Part shown: in pieces, positions 1 through 8,803 of the stretch
How positions within the stretch are numbered: the stretch's first letter is position 1
Layout of the letters: every line of letters begins with the position of its first letter
Assembly: GCF_016863275.1 (NCBI RefSeq)
Contig: NZ_BOOO01000037.1
Span: 1-64,000, forward strand
Length of the DNA stretch: 64,000 nt
Source of the DNA: Planotetraspora mira
GTDB taxonomy: Bacteria > Actinomycetota > Actinomycetes > Streptosporangiales > Streptosporangiaceae
Direction: 5' to 3'
The notes under the pieces: generated by a model
What the model saw: only the letters and a program-made list of their open reading frames with translations
The model's database searches: none
Told to the model about the DNA's origin: nothing
Position numbers and translations under genes: made by a program

Positions 1-186
1 CCGGTTCAGATTTGTTCCGGTGAGCGTCGACCGACCGGCGTTGCCGAACCTGAGCGTCCCAGTCTTGCCGGAATGAATCGGCACATGCCCTATGAGGCAG
101 ACGCGACCCGTACCTTCGCCTCCTCGAAGCGGCCATCGCGACCTTCCATCAACGCTAGAGATCACGGCTGTTACGTGAAAACGAAG

Positions 187-210
187 CCCCCCGAAGCGTT
201 TCGCCGGGGT
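187..210 (-). terminator. Probable terminator of the oxidoreductase operon
   Basis: A C-rich and a G-rich arm (189-193 with 205-209, partly extended by the bases between) can form a hairpin about 45 bases beyond the stop of the last minus-strand gene. Read on the minus strand it is followed by a short TTTT tract. The stem is imperfect, so it is only a likely intrinsic terminator. Confidence 0.4.
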
Positions 211-255
211 CTGTTCTCCTAGTCGGCTAGGTCAACCGGTTCACGCCGCCTGCGA

Positions 256-924
256 TTACCGCCTCGCCGAGGCCAATGCCGTTCGGATGGCCTCCTCCCC
301 TGCCGACCGGCCCTGCTCATCGGACACCGGACCGTACGGAGTCCCCCACACCGGCGTGCCCGTCGCCTGCCGCCAACTGTCGGCCAGCGGTCCCGAGTCC
401 ACCACGCCGTACCCGACGGACTCGATGAAGCCGGTCACCACCGCCTTCGCCGGCGCGGAGTCTCCGGCGATCGGCAGATACGAACGGCCGGCCTCCCCTG
501 CCGGACGGGCAAGCGACAGCAGGTGCTTGTAATAGATGTTGTTGAACGCTTTCACGATCATGGCGCTGGGGATGTACCGCAGCAGCAGCTCACTCGAGGT
601 CAGGGACGTGCCGTCGAGCTCCGGGATATGCCCGTCACGCTCGGCGCCGTAGTTGCAAGTGTCGATCACCGCTTTCCCGGCCAGCGGCGCGGCCGGAAGG
701 TGAGCGAAGGCCTTGACCGGTACCGTGACCACCACGATCTCACCGGCCGCCGCAGCCTCCGCGCTGGTTGCCGCGGACGCCAGCGGCCCCAGTGCGGCGA
801 CCATGTCAGCAAGCGTCTCCGGGCCGCGCGAATTGCTGAGCACGACCTTGTGCCCAGCTTCGAGGGCGAGCCGCGCGAGGGCGCCGCCGATGGCACCGCT
901 TCCCAGGAATCCCACAGTGGTCAC
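256..924 (-). CDS. NADPH-dependent F420 reductase-like NAD(P)-binding protein
   Basis: This 222-residue cytoplasmic protein opens with a Rossmann dinucleotide loop, GFLGSGAIGGALA (residues 5-17), followed by the strand-helix pattern of the F420-dependent NADP reductase / NADP_oxidoreductase_coenzyme-F420 family. A conserved family stretch, VKAFNN, lies near residue 124. Known members move hydride between F420H2 and NADP or reduce small substrates; the substrate here cannot be told. It is the last gene of a minus-strand cluster, 33 bases after the epimerase-like gene, and a second family member (1942-2565) leads the same cluster. The divergent LysR gene is the obvious regulator. The family call is firm, the reaction is not. 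Confidence 0.85.
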   Translation of the reverse strand: MTTVGFLGSGAIGGALARLALEAGHKVVLSNSRGPETLADMVAALGPLASAATSAEAAAAGEIVVVTVPVKAFAHLPAAPLAGKAVIDTCNYGAERDGHIPELDGTSLTSSELLLRYIPSAMIVKAFNNIYYKHLLSLARPAGEAGRSYLPIAGDSAPAKAVVTGFIESVGYGVVDSGPLADSWRQATGTPVWGTPYGPVSDEQGRSAGEEAIRTALASARR

Positions 925-957
925 GATCTCAGCCTCTTTCGATCCGAGACCCTGCCG

Positions 958-1899
958 TCAGCCGGCGGGGAAGTAATGGCCGTTGTCCAGGTCGTCAAGC
1001 AGTCGCGGCTGAACCGGTTCCCACCCGAGGACCTGACGGGTGATGGCGTTGGACGCCGGGTAGCTGCGCGTGACGATGTTGGCGAGGAACCCGAAGTATC
1101 CCGGCAACACCAGTTCGTCCATGGGAATACTCAGGGCAGGCAGGCCCAGGCGGCTGCCGATCGCCTCGGAGATTTCCCGGAACGCGACGCCCTCATCCGC
1201 TACCGCGTGCCAATACCGGCCCGCCGGCCCCTTCTCCAGTGCCAACCGGAACAAGGAGGCGGCATCACGGATGTGCACGGCGTTCCACAGGTTCGCGCCG
1301 TCCCCGGGGTAGCCGGCGAAACCTCTCTCCTTCGCCAGAGCGATCAGCTGTACGAGGAACCCGCGACTGTCTGTGGTGCTGTGCGCGATGTTCGCGATCC
1401 GCACGACCGACGACCGCACTCCTCGTTCAGCGAGCCCGATCACGGCCGACTCCACGACATTACGAGCATGCAGAGTGCCTTTGTGCTCGTCGCGGACGGG
1501 CAGGGCCGGGTCCTCCTCGGTGGCCGGCCGGCCCAGGCCCTGCTGCCCGGGCGAGCCGATGCTGCCGGCCACGACCAGCGGTTTTCCGGTTCCCTCCAGC
1601 GCCTCGCCGTAGGCGAGCATGATGGGGACCTCCGCGGCGGCCACGGCATCGATTCCACCGGAGAAGAGCAGGTCCTGTCGATGCGCGACATGGATGACGC
1701 CGTCGAACTCCGCGGCCGTCTCCCGGAGCCCGGTGAGATCCTCGAGGTCGCCTCGACGCACCTTGGCGCCGAGCGCGGACAGCGCCGCTGCCGCCCCGTC
1801 CGACCGGGCCAGGCCGGTGACCTCGTGACCGGCGGCGACGAGCTCGGGGACGATGTGGGAACCGGAGTGGCCGGTTCCACCAGTAACAAGAACGCGCAT
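958..1899 (-). CDS. NAD(P)-dependent epimerase/dehydratase-like SDR
   Basis: The 313-residue protein begins MRVLVTGGTGHSGSH, the TGxxGxxG cofactor loop of extended or atypical short-chain dehydrogenases, and keeps the acidic residue of the second turn (GDLEDL). It resembles actinobacterial NAD-dependent epimerase/dehydratases, some of which are plant-type reductases or sugar-nucleotide enzymes. The canonical YxxxK pair is not obvious, so it could be an atypical SDR with an altered catalytic site. It sits between two F420-reductase-like genes (gaps of 42 and 33 bases), indicating one transcript. Substrate unknown. Confidence 0.85.
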   Translation of the reverse strand: MRVLVTGGTGHSGSHIVPELVAAGHEVTGLARSDGAAAALSALGAKVRRGDLEDLTGLRETAAEFDGVIHVAHRQDLLFSGGIDAVAAAEVPIMLAYGEALEGTGKPLVVAGSIGSPGQQGLGRPATEEDPALPVRDEHKGTLHARNVVESAVIGLAERGVRSSVVRIANIAHSTTDSRGFLVQLIALAKERGFAGYPGDGANLWNAVHIRDAASLFRLALEKGPAGRYWHAVADEGVAFREISEAIGSRLGLPALSIPMDELVLPGYFGFLANIVTRSYPASNAITRQVLGWEPVQPRLLDDLDNGHYFPAG

Positions 1900-1941
1900 G
1901 ATATGGCTCTCCGTGGGTGAAGAAGTGTGGGTGTGATCGGT

Positions 1942-2565
1942 TCAGCGGAGAGTGCTGATGCCGAGGGTGAAGTCGAAGGTCCCGACACCGTTTCGGGCGA
2001 GGCTGATCATCAGCAGGCCCAGCCCTTCCAGCCAGTGCGCCATCTCCAGGCCTCCGGCATCCAGCGGGCGCAACCCCAGGCTTTCGATGAACGCCGAGAC
2101 GGTTGCCTTGGCTTGAGCGTCGTCGCCGGCGAACAACACGTCCAGCGAGCGGCCCGGAACCAGCGTGTGCCCGAAGACGGTGTTGAACGCCTTCACGACG
2201 TGTGCGCTCGCCGGGGCGGCGTCGGCGATCGCCTGTGCGGCGGACGCGCCGTCAGCGGTGACCAGCCCGGTGGCGTCGGCGTTGACCGGGTTCGTGAGGT
2301 CGATGATGACCTTGCCGGCCAGCGCGTCACCGTACTGGGTGACCACGGGCACGGCACTGGCGTTCGGGACCGCGAGGATGACGATGTCGCCGGCTGGGGC
2401 GGTGCCGAACGTTCCGGCCGTAGCGCCGCCGCCGAGCGCCGCGGCCATCTCCTTGGCCTTGGAGATGTCGCGGCCGATGATTTCGACGTCGTTGCCGCCC
2501 GCGACCACGCGGGCGCCCAGGGCGTGGGCCATGCCCCCCACGCCGACAATGCTGATGCCGCTCAT
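1942..2565 (-). CDS. NADPH-dependent F420 reductase-like protein, first gene of operon
   Basis: The 207-residue protein starts MSGISIVGVGGMAHALG, a Rossmann nucleotide-binding loop, and carries VIIDLTNPVN near residue 86 and VVKAFNT near residue 123, both typical of the F420-dependent NADP oxidoreductase family. It is paralogous in fold to the gene at 256-924 but clearly diverged. It is the promoter-proximal gene of the minus-strand cluster and faces a LysR gene across 169 bases. This is the arrangement in which LysR proteins usually control the divergent operon. Exact substrate unknown. Confidence 0.85.
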   Translation of the reverse strand: MSGISIVGVGGMAHALGARVVAGGNDVEIIGRDISKAKEMAAALGGGATAGTFGTAPAGDIVILAVPNASAVPVVTQYGDALAGKVIIDLTNPVNADATGLVTADGASAAQAIADAAPASAHVVKAFNTVFGHTLVPGRSLDVLFAGDDAQAKATVSAFIESLGLRPLDAGGLEMAHWLEGLGLLMISLARNGVGTFDFTLGISTLR

Positions 2566-2734
2566 GAGTCATGCCTTTCTGAAGCTGCGAAGGTCGTCGA
2601 CGAACAAATCATCGGCGCCTCGGGAAGCGCGCTGTTCGGCGCTCGACCCGAACGTGCCACCGGCCGATCTCGGTGTCCAAGACCTCTTGTGGTGGTGGCG
2701 ATAACCTGAAGGCATCACCAGACGGGGAGGCCTG

Positions 2735-3646
2735 ATGGATCTGGATTTACGCAAGCTGCGCTACTTCGTCGCGGTCGCTGAGAGGTTGCACTTCGGCCGC
2801 GCCTCCGACGACCTGCACATCGCGCAGCCGGCCCTCAGCCGCCAGATCCGCGCGCTCGAGCATGACCTCGGCGCCCCTCTGTTCGTCAGGGACAGCCACG
2901 GCGTGACGCTGACCGACGCGGGCCAGCAGTTGCTGGACGACGCCGGCCCGCTACTGGCCGCCGCGCAGGGGGTCCGCCGCCGGGTTAGCGTTGCTGCGCG
3001 CGGCACCCGGCGGCTGACGGTTGGTTTCCGGGCCGGTGTCGCCGTCACACCAGCGGTACGGGCGTTCGAGACCCGGCATCCGGATGTGATCGTCGACGTA
3101 CAGCGCATCGAGGGGGATGAACAGGCCGCGATGCTGCTCGACGGCCGCATCGACGTGGGCTACGTACGGCTGCCGATCGACGAGGCCGGCCTGCGCGTCA
3201 CCCCGCTGTACACCGAACCGCGGGTGGCGGTGCTGCCCGCCGACCACCGGTTGGCCGGCAAGGAACAGATCACCGAGGCCGACCTGGCCGGCGAACCGCT
3301 GGTCTGGAACGCCGACCCGAGCACGCAGCCCACGAGGCGCCCGCACCCGAACGCCGGATACCAGGTGCGCGGGGTGGACGAGACGCTCGAGCACGTCGCA
3401 GCCGGCCGCGGTATCTCGTTTCTGGCCCGTTCAGCGACCGTGTTCTACTCCCATCCGGACGTCAGCTACGTGCCCATCCCAGACCTGTCCGCCGAACAGG
3501 TGTGCCTCGCCGTGCCGGCGGCACGCACCTCGCCTCTGGTCGACGACTTCGTCGCCGCGGCTCGGGCGACCGCCGAGATCACAGAGGAATGCGGCAACTA
3601 CGAAATGTGGCAGCTCGGAGGCGAATCCGCCGCCACGAACGGTTGA
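2735..3646 (+). CDS. LysR-family transcriptional regulator
   Basis: The 303-residue protein has the classic LysR N-terminus: LRKLRYFVAVAERLHFGRAS at about residues 5-24, then IAQPALSRQIRALEHDLGAPLF as the winged helix-turn-helix. A periplasmic-binding-like co-inducer domain fills residues 90-290. The ATG follows a GGGGAGG-like ribosome site at about 2723-2729. It is divergent from the three-gene oxidoreductase cluster and most likely controls it in response to a small metabolite; this role is inferred from arrangement only. Confidence 0.93.
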   Translation: MDLDLRKLRYFVAVAERLHFGRASDDLHIAQPALSRQIRALEHDLGAPLFVRDSHGVTLTDAGQQLLDDAGPLLAAAQGVRRRVSVAARGTRRLTVGFRAGVAVTPAVRAFETRHPDVIVDVQRIEGDEQAAMLLDGRIDVGYVRLPIDEAGLRVTPLYTEPRVAVLPADHRLAGKEQITEADLAGEPLVWNADPSTQPTRRPHPNAGYQVRGVDETLEHVAAGRGISFLARSATVFYSHPDVSYVPIPDLSAEQVCLAVPAARTSPLVDDFVAAARATAEITEECGNYEMWQLGGESAATNG

Positions 3647-3719
3647 TTGATCCGGCCGGCCACAACAGCGCCAACCGAGGGCGCGCTCACCGCGATGCCG
3701 AACACCACGCGTTCGATCG

Positions 3720-4214
3720 TTGCAGCGCCCGATCGGTGAACCGCAACACCGCACGACGGCGCGACCCGCCCGGCCAACATGCAGCCGTCCACTAGTCGCA
3801 TTCGCGGTCCTCGTGCTCGTGACCTCCTGTTCGGAAACCGGGGTTGCTTCTCCCTCGGTCCCGCCTACCCCAAGCGGCCCACCAGTCGATGTCGGGTCCT
3901 ACTCATCGCCGCAGGACATCGTCGCCAAACTCCAGAGCGTCGGCATCACCTGCCCCGACTATGAGCCCATCGCGAACGCCACCGGCGCGCGCGACAGAGG
4001 CACCTGCAAGGACGGCAACCTTGTGGTGCCCATCTACGACCGTGAAGGCGACGTCCAGACGCAGATCGAGATGGAAATGGGATTCGCTGACATCGTAGGG
4101 ATCAGCCTCCTCACCGGGCGGAACTGGACCGTCAACTACGACAACCGGCCCACGCTGGAGAAGGCCAAGTCCGTGCTCGGCGGAACCCTCGTCGTACAGC
4201 ATCCCGCAAGCTGA
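3720..4214 (+). CDS. Small predicted lipoprotein, function unknown
   Basis: The frame encodes 164 residues. A hydrophobic stretch, PLVAFAVLVLVTSCSE, ends in a lipobox-like VTSC, predicting lipid attachment at that Cys and export to the outer face of the membrane. A Ser/Pro-rich linker follows, then a compact domain of about 115 residues with two Cys (ITCPDY and GTCKDG) that could pair. Actinomycetes carry many such short lipoproteins of unknown role. The first 25 residues are Arg-rich, so the true start may be an internal GTG or ATG nearer the hydrophobic segment. No functional family recognised. Confidence 0.6.
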   Translation: MQRPIGEPQHRTTARPARPTCSRPLVAFAVLVLVTSCSETGVASPSVPPTPSGPPVDVGSYSSPQDIVAKLQSVGITCPDYEPIANATGARDRGTCKDGNLVVPIYDREGDVQTQIEMEMGFADIVGISLLTGRNWTVNYDNRPTLEKAKSVLGGTLVVQHPAS

Positions 4215-4761
4215 CACCTCATCCCTGAACCTGGGAGCCACTGGCTGGATAGGCGCCTTACACGGGGCTGCGGCACGTTGGCGTCACCCTGGACTTGATC
4301 ATGCCGATGGGGTCCCGCTTTTGCCGCGCGAGCTACTGGGCGCCAATTCCTCTACTTGTTGACGCGCCCACGGGTAAACCACGCCGTCCACGCAGCCGTC
4401 GATATATGGGCAGCTTCTTATTGAACTTGACGCCATGATCTCGATTGTCACTAGCGATGTAGACCATCTCAGCAGAAGCATTAATTGTTTTTGGTAGCAT
4501 GAGCATCACCGATTAGCGTCCCGGGCTGGCATGCATATCTTTAACTGCCTGTGAAGACCTGTTCGGGCTATGTGCTCATGGCGTATCGAGCTATAGCAAT
4601 ACCAGGAAACCTGTCACATTTAGCCATTCGTGCTGACCAGCAGGAAAAGCGCAGCGCATCACCGCAGAATTACTGAACGGTCGTTACCGCCCTGTGACGG
4701 CCGTCGGCGCGCCGCGATCTGCTCCGCGGCCTTTCTTCCCCCCGAAAGCGCGTGATGCCCC
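4215..4761. other. AT-richer intergenic region before the defence island
   Basis: About 550 bases of noticeably lower GC than the flanks, with no convincing coding frame. A 60-codon minus frame (4299-4481) has no ribosome site or recognisable sequence. The region marks a compositional boundary between the metabolic genes and the TIGR04141/Wadjet block and probably holds the promoter for the gene at 4762. Confidence 0.5.
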
Positions 4762-6423
4762 ATGCCCCCTGCGCATCCTCGTACGCCGACCCGCCTGGTC
4801 ACCCTGCACCGTCTGCCGGACGTGCGCCCCGATGCCCTGCTTGATGCGGTCGACCTGGAGTTCGCCGACATAATGGGCGCTGATCTCCGCATCCCCACCG
4901 CCTTGGAGGTGCCCGCTCTATGGGTGGACGGCTGCCTGGCCCCCGACGAACCCGTCGAATGGTGTGCCGATGCTTCGCTGACCACCGGGTTGCCGGTCGC
5001 CCACTACGAACGCCGGTCCGGCGGGTTGCTCGTCCTCGCAGTCGATGATGTCGTCTATGCCGTCGGGTTCGGCACTCATGGCCGTCATCTCCTGGCGGAT
5101 GAGCACAAGGACCCTCGTTTCGGCCTGCAGTTCGCCGTGCGCGCCGTCGACCCCTACAACATCCATGACCTGGTCCGGCGGTTCCCCGCCGCTCGTGGCA
5201 GGTCCGACTTCACGCACGTCCCGGCCGGCCTGCCAGTCTTCAGCTTCGGTCTCGAACCCGCAGAGATCGTCCGCCGCCTCGGCGGCGGGCTGGATCAGGC
5301 GGATCTGACCTTCCGCCGGCAGACAGGGCGGACCGCCCGCGTCGAAGGATCATCCGGGCTTCGCCTGCGACTGGCTCTGAGCCCTGCTGATCTGATCGCG
5401 GACATTAGGGCAATCGCCGAGACCTGCGCCCGCCGGCCTCCTCACGTACTGCTCGAGTTCGTCGACCAGGTGCAGCCCGTCAGTGACAGACGAACCCGGG
5501 AGCGACTCGACGCCGCTCTGGAAAAGATGCTCAGCCGCGATTCCAGCAGCGAGAGCCTCCTGGCACTTGCTGCTCCAACCACCGTCCTGACTCATCTCGC
5601 CCATACGCAGTCGTACCTGGTCAGGATCCCGGGTGCGCGTGCCACCGCTCACGACCATCTCCAACTGGAGACGATCACGGCTCCGCTCCAGAAGCAACCT
5701 GCCGGTAACCGGGTCCAGGCGCTGAAGAAGAGCAGAATCCAGGTGTGCGCCTCCGGCGACGGCAAAGATCCCATCGCCGGCTCTGCGGCGATCAAGTGGC
5801 TCGAGGCCACTTGCTCCATCGACTCCCGTCGGTTCCACCTGCTGGATGGGCACTGGTACGAGATTAGCCAGACCTATCTCGACGGCATCCGCGGACATAT
5901 CGTCCGCATCCTGTCTGCGCCACCGTCGTTGGACCTGCCCGGTTGGGCGGCGAACTGGACCGAAGGCGAATACAACAAGAAAGTTCCTGGGCTCCGCGAC
6001 GGCTACGTGTGCCTGGACCGCAAGGGCGTCCGTAATCCGCTGAACAAGAGAAACTGGATCGAGATCTGCGACCTGCTCGGGCCCAACGACGAACTCATCC
6101 ACGTGAAAAAGGCCGAAGGCTCGTCACCGCTGAGCCATCTGTTCTACCAGGCGCTCGTATCCGCGCAGGTCCTGGCCCACTCGACACAAGCGCTCGCACA
6201 GTTCGCCGAACTTGTCGCGCGACAGGACCGGGGCCGTACCATCCCGGACGACTTCCAGCCCAAAAAGATCGTACTTGCGATCCTGTTGAAGGGCGGCGAG
6301 GCCTTGACCGCCGACACGCTCTTCCCGTTCTCGCAGATCACGTTGGCCCATACCGCGATCGCGCTGCAGGAGCAGTATCACGTGGACCTCGAAGTGATCG
6401 CCATCCCTGCACGCCAGCCCTGA
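4762..6423 (+). CDS. TIGR04141/DUF6119 family sporadically distributed protein
   Basis: The 553-residue protein matches the TIGR04141 (DUF6119) pattern. It has an N-terminal stretch with LLVLAVDDVVYAVGFGTHGRH (split around residues 94-114), followed by FGLQFAVRAVDPYNI. The C-terminal half holds the family hallmark of an acidic/aromatic segment followed by HVKKAEGSSPLSHLFYQA near residue 450. The family is known for patchy distribution and frequent residence in defence islands; its biochemical role is not established to my knowledge. It stands 368 bases upstream of jetA in the same direction, so it may be an independent defence gene or an accessory to Wadjet. No membrane segment or signal peptide is seen. 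Confidence 0.85.
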   Translation: MPPAHPRTPTRLVTLHRLPDVRPDALLDAVDLEFADIMGADLRIPTALEVPALWVDGCLAPDEPVEWCADASLTTGLPVAHYERRSGGLLVLAVDDVVYAVGFGTHGRHLLADEHKDPRFGLQFAVRAVDPYNIHDLVRRFPAARGRSDFTHVPAGLPVFSFGLEPAEIVRRLGGGLDQADLTFRRQTGRTARVEGSSGLRLRLALSPADLIADIRAIAETCARRPPHVLLEFVDQVQPVSDRRTRERLDAALEKMLSRDSSSESLLALAAPTTVLTHLAHTQSYLVRIPGARATAHDHLQLETITAPLQKQPAGNRVQALKKSRIQVCASGDGKDPIAGSAAIKWLEATCSIDSRRFHLLDGHWYEISQTYLDGIRGHIVRILSAPPSLDLPGWAANWTEGEYNKKVPGLRDGYVCLDRKGVRNPLNKRNWIEICDLLGPNDELIHVKKAEGSSPLSHLFYQALVSAQVLAHSTQALAQFAELVARQDRGRTIPDDFQPKKIVLAILLKGGEALTADTLFPFSQITLAHTAIALQEQYHVDLEVIAIPARQP

Positions 6424-6791
6424 CGGAGTTCCAGAGTGAAGGTTCTGGAGGTTAATCCCGGCCCGGCATCGTCTGGCGCGGATTCGCCAGATCCGTCGTG
6501 GCGTCGAAAAGATTGATCCCCGGCGTTGCGGTGGAGGGATCTGCGTCAGGAACTGAACTGACCCTCTGCTCCGTAGCGCCGTCCGGCGAATCATCAGCCT
6601 GCGGTTTGCGCGGCCACACCGCCTCTTCCGGCGTTGGAAGACCGATCGTGGACGCAGCCGCGCCCTGCAGATCGTGAACCGGGTCGCCGCGTGTAGAAGA
6701 TGACAATTTTCGCGACGCTTCTACTGCCGGCACCACGCTTTGGCGATAGCCGCCCTGGAATGTCAGTGATGCGACATACCATTGCCGCGCT
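6424..6791. other. Intergenic region upstream of jetABCD
   Basis: This 368-base stretch separates the TIGR04141 gene from jetA. A 94-codon minus frame (6452-6736) has plausible composition but no recognisable domain or ribosome site and overlaps the likely jet promoter. I treat it as unproven. No strong hairpin seen. Confidence 0.4.
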
Positions 6792-8234
6792 ATGGACTAC
6801 GAGGAGATCAACTCGCTACGGAAGCACAGTCCGGCGTGGAGGTTGCTACGCGCCGACAATGCGCCACTGGTGTTGACCTTTCTCGAACGAATTTTCGTTG
6901 CAGAGAACGTGCGGTCCATCTCAGCGACCGATCTCGCCGGCCGCTTGGATGACGAACTGTACGCGCTCAACGAGCGTGGCATCACGTTCCCCAAAACGGC
7001 CAAAGCGTACTTGGACGACTGGGCAGCACCTGAAGCCGGATGGTTGCGCAAATACTATCCGCACGGCTCGGACGAGCCTTTCTATGATGCCACTCCGGCG
7101 GTGGAGAAGGCGCTCAGCTGGGTGCGTGCCCTGACCAGTCGATCCTTTGTCGGGACCGAGTCGCGGTTGAATACGATCTTCATCTTGCTGCGGCAGATGG
7201 TGTTCGGGGCGGAGACCAGCCCGCACGCCCGCCTGCAAGAGTTGCACCGGCGCAGGACGGAGATCGACAACCAGATCCAGCAGGTCGAAACTGGCCAATT
7301 CGAGATCCTTGACCCGTCATCGCAACGTGACCGCTACCAGCAGCTCACGACGACAGCCCGGGAGTTGTTGTCGGATTTCCGGGAAGTCGAGGCGAACTTC
7401 CGGCTGCTCGACCGGCGCCTGCGGGAGAAGATCTCCACCTGGGACGGCTCAAAAGGGGCACTGCTCGACGACATTCTCGGCAACCGGGAAAGCATCGCCG
7501 ACTCCGACCAAGGAAAAAGTTTCCAGGCGTTCCACGACTTTCTGCTGTCCAGTTCACGGCAGGAGGAACTTTCCACGTTGCTCGAGCATGTTCAGGGCCT
7601 CGACGAAATCACCGATCCGGATCCCCGGATGCGGTACGTGCACTACGACTGGCTGGATGCGAGCGAACGCACTCAGGCGACAGTGCGGCAGTTGTCGGAG
7701 CAGCTGAGACGGTTCCTCGATGATCAGGTATGGGCCGAGAACCGCAGGGTGGCGGACATCATCCGCAACATCGAGAAGCTCGCGTTGACCGTCCGAGAGG
7801 ATCGTGCGGTATCAGTTACCACCGAGCTCGCCGGCACCGCGCCCGAACTTGGCCTGCCAATGGAACGCCCGCTCTACCTGCCCCGTCCCAAGCCACTGAT
7901 CAACAGCGAATCCATCCGGGACGACCAGGAGGAGTTCCCTGCCGACCTGCTGTTCGACCAGTTCTACGTGGACCCCGAACGTCTGTCGGCAGGCGTGCGG
8001 CGCGCACTGCAGAGCCGGTCCCAAGTCGATCTGGTCGAGCTGATCCGCGATCAGCCGCTGACTCAAGGGCTGGCCGAACTCGTCACCTACCTGTCGATCT
8101 CCGATGACGCCTTCCAGCTTGTTTACGACGAGTCGCAGACCGATGAAGTGACCTGGAACGACTCCGGGGGAGCGGAACGGACTGTGACCCTGCCGAGAGT
8201 CACCTACAACCGCACGAGCGGAGGCCAGAAATGA
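6792..8234 (+). CDS. jetA: Wadjet type I component JetA (DUF3375)
   Basis: The 480-residue protein begins with the DUF3375 signature region (residues 1-40, with [20 protein letters not shown]) and contains the long helical segments of JetA, the kleisin-like subunit of the Wadjet SMC complex. Wadjet proteins JetABC form an MukBEF-like loop-extruding ATPase that senses small circular DNA, and JetD cuts it, giving plasmid immunity. The last codons overlap the jetB start (ATGA at 8231-8234), so translation is coupled. First gene of the intact jetABCD operon, of normal length for the family. Confidence 0.95.
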   Translation: MDYEEINSLRKHSPAWRLLRADNAPLVLTFLERIFVAENVRSISATDLAGRLDDELYALNERGITFPKTAKAYLDDWAAPEAGWLRKYYPHGSDEPFYDATPAVEKALSWVRALTSRSFVGTESRLNTIFILLRQMVFGAETSPHARLQELHRRRTEIDNQIQQVETGQFEILDPSSQRDRYQQLTTTARELLSDFREVEANFRLLDRRLREKISTWDGSKGALLDDILGNRESIADSDQGKSFQAFHDFLLSSSRQEELSTLLEHVQGLDEITDPDPRMRYVHYDWLDASERTQATVRQLSEQLRRFLDDQVWAENRRVADIIRNIEKLALTVREDRAVSVTTELAGTAPELGLPMERPLYLPRPKPLINSESIRDDQEEFPADLLFDQFYVDPERLSAGVRRALQSRSQVDLVELIRDQPLTQGLAELVTYLSISDDAFQLVYDESQTDEVTWNDSGGAERTVTLPRVTYNRTSGGQK

Positions 8235-8803
8235 GCGCGGAGCTGTCGCTGGCCGTCACACAGGTGATGAAAGGCGTCGTCTACCGGGACACCCACGAAA
8301 AGGCGTGGAAGCACCTGATTGACCTCCACGCACAGGTCCGCGATCACGTCGCGGTGATCGGCCTGACCCTGATCATCGACGAGGCCGAGGGCTACGCCTT
8401 CCTGCGTTCCCGCGACGACGATGACGATCCCGATGCCCCGCCACGCCTGATCCCAAGACGATCCCTGTCGTTCCATGTCAGCCTCTTGCTGGCTCTGTTA
8501 CGCAAACGGCTCGCCGAGTCCGACGCCCGCGGTGCCGACACCCGGCTGATGCTGACCCGCGACCAGATCGCGGACATGCTCACCATGTTCCTGCCCGACA
8601 GCAGCAACGAGGCCCGGCTCGTCGATCAGGTCGACATGCACGTCAACAAGGTGATCGAGCTGGGGTTCCTGCGCAGAGTCAAAGGCCAGGACGGCCTGTT
8701 CGAGGTACGCCGGATCCTCAAGGCATTCGTCGACGGTCAATGGCTGGCTGGTTTCGAGGAAGGCCTCACGCGATACACCGAACAGGTGGAGGAGGCGCAG
8801 TGA
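8231..8803 (+). CDS. jetB: Wadjet type I component JetB (DUF4194)
   Basis: This 190-residue protein matches DUF4194, the MukE-like (kite) subunit of type I Wadjet. Residues 70-90 hold [18 protein letters not shown] and residues 100-170 form paired winged-helix segments ([27 protein letters not shown]). It bridges the JetA kleisin to the JetC ATPase in the SMC-like complex. The start overlaps the jetA stop by four bases and its stop overlaps the jetC GTG, so stoichiometric coupled translation is expected. Confidence 0.95.
   Translation: MSAELSLAVTQVMKGVVYRDTHEKAWKHLIDLHAQVRDHVAVIGLTLIIDEAEGYAFLRSRDDDDDPDAPPRLIPRRSLSFHVSLLLALLRKRLAESDARGADTRLMLTRDQIADMLTMFLPDSSNEARLVDQVDMHVNKVIELGFLRRVKGQDGLFEVRRILKAFVDGQWLAGFEEGLTRYTEQVEEAQ

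Noticed and set aside
4299-4481. 60-codon minus-strand frame in the AT-richer gap
   Set aside because: No ribosome site and no protein-like pattern.
6452-6736. 94-codon minus-strand gene between TIGR04141 and jetA
   Set aside because: No ribosome site, no recognised domain, and it would cover the likely jet promoter.
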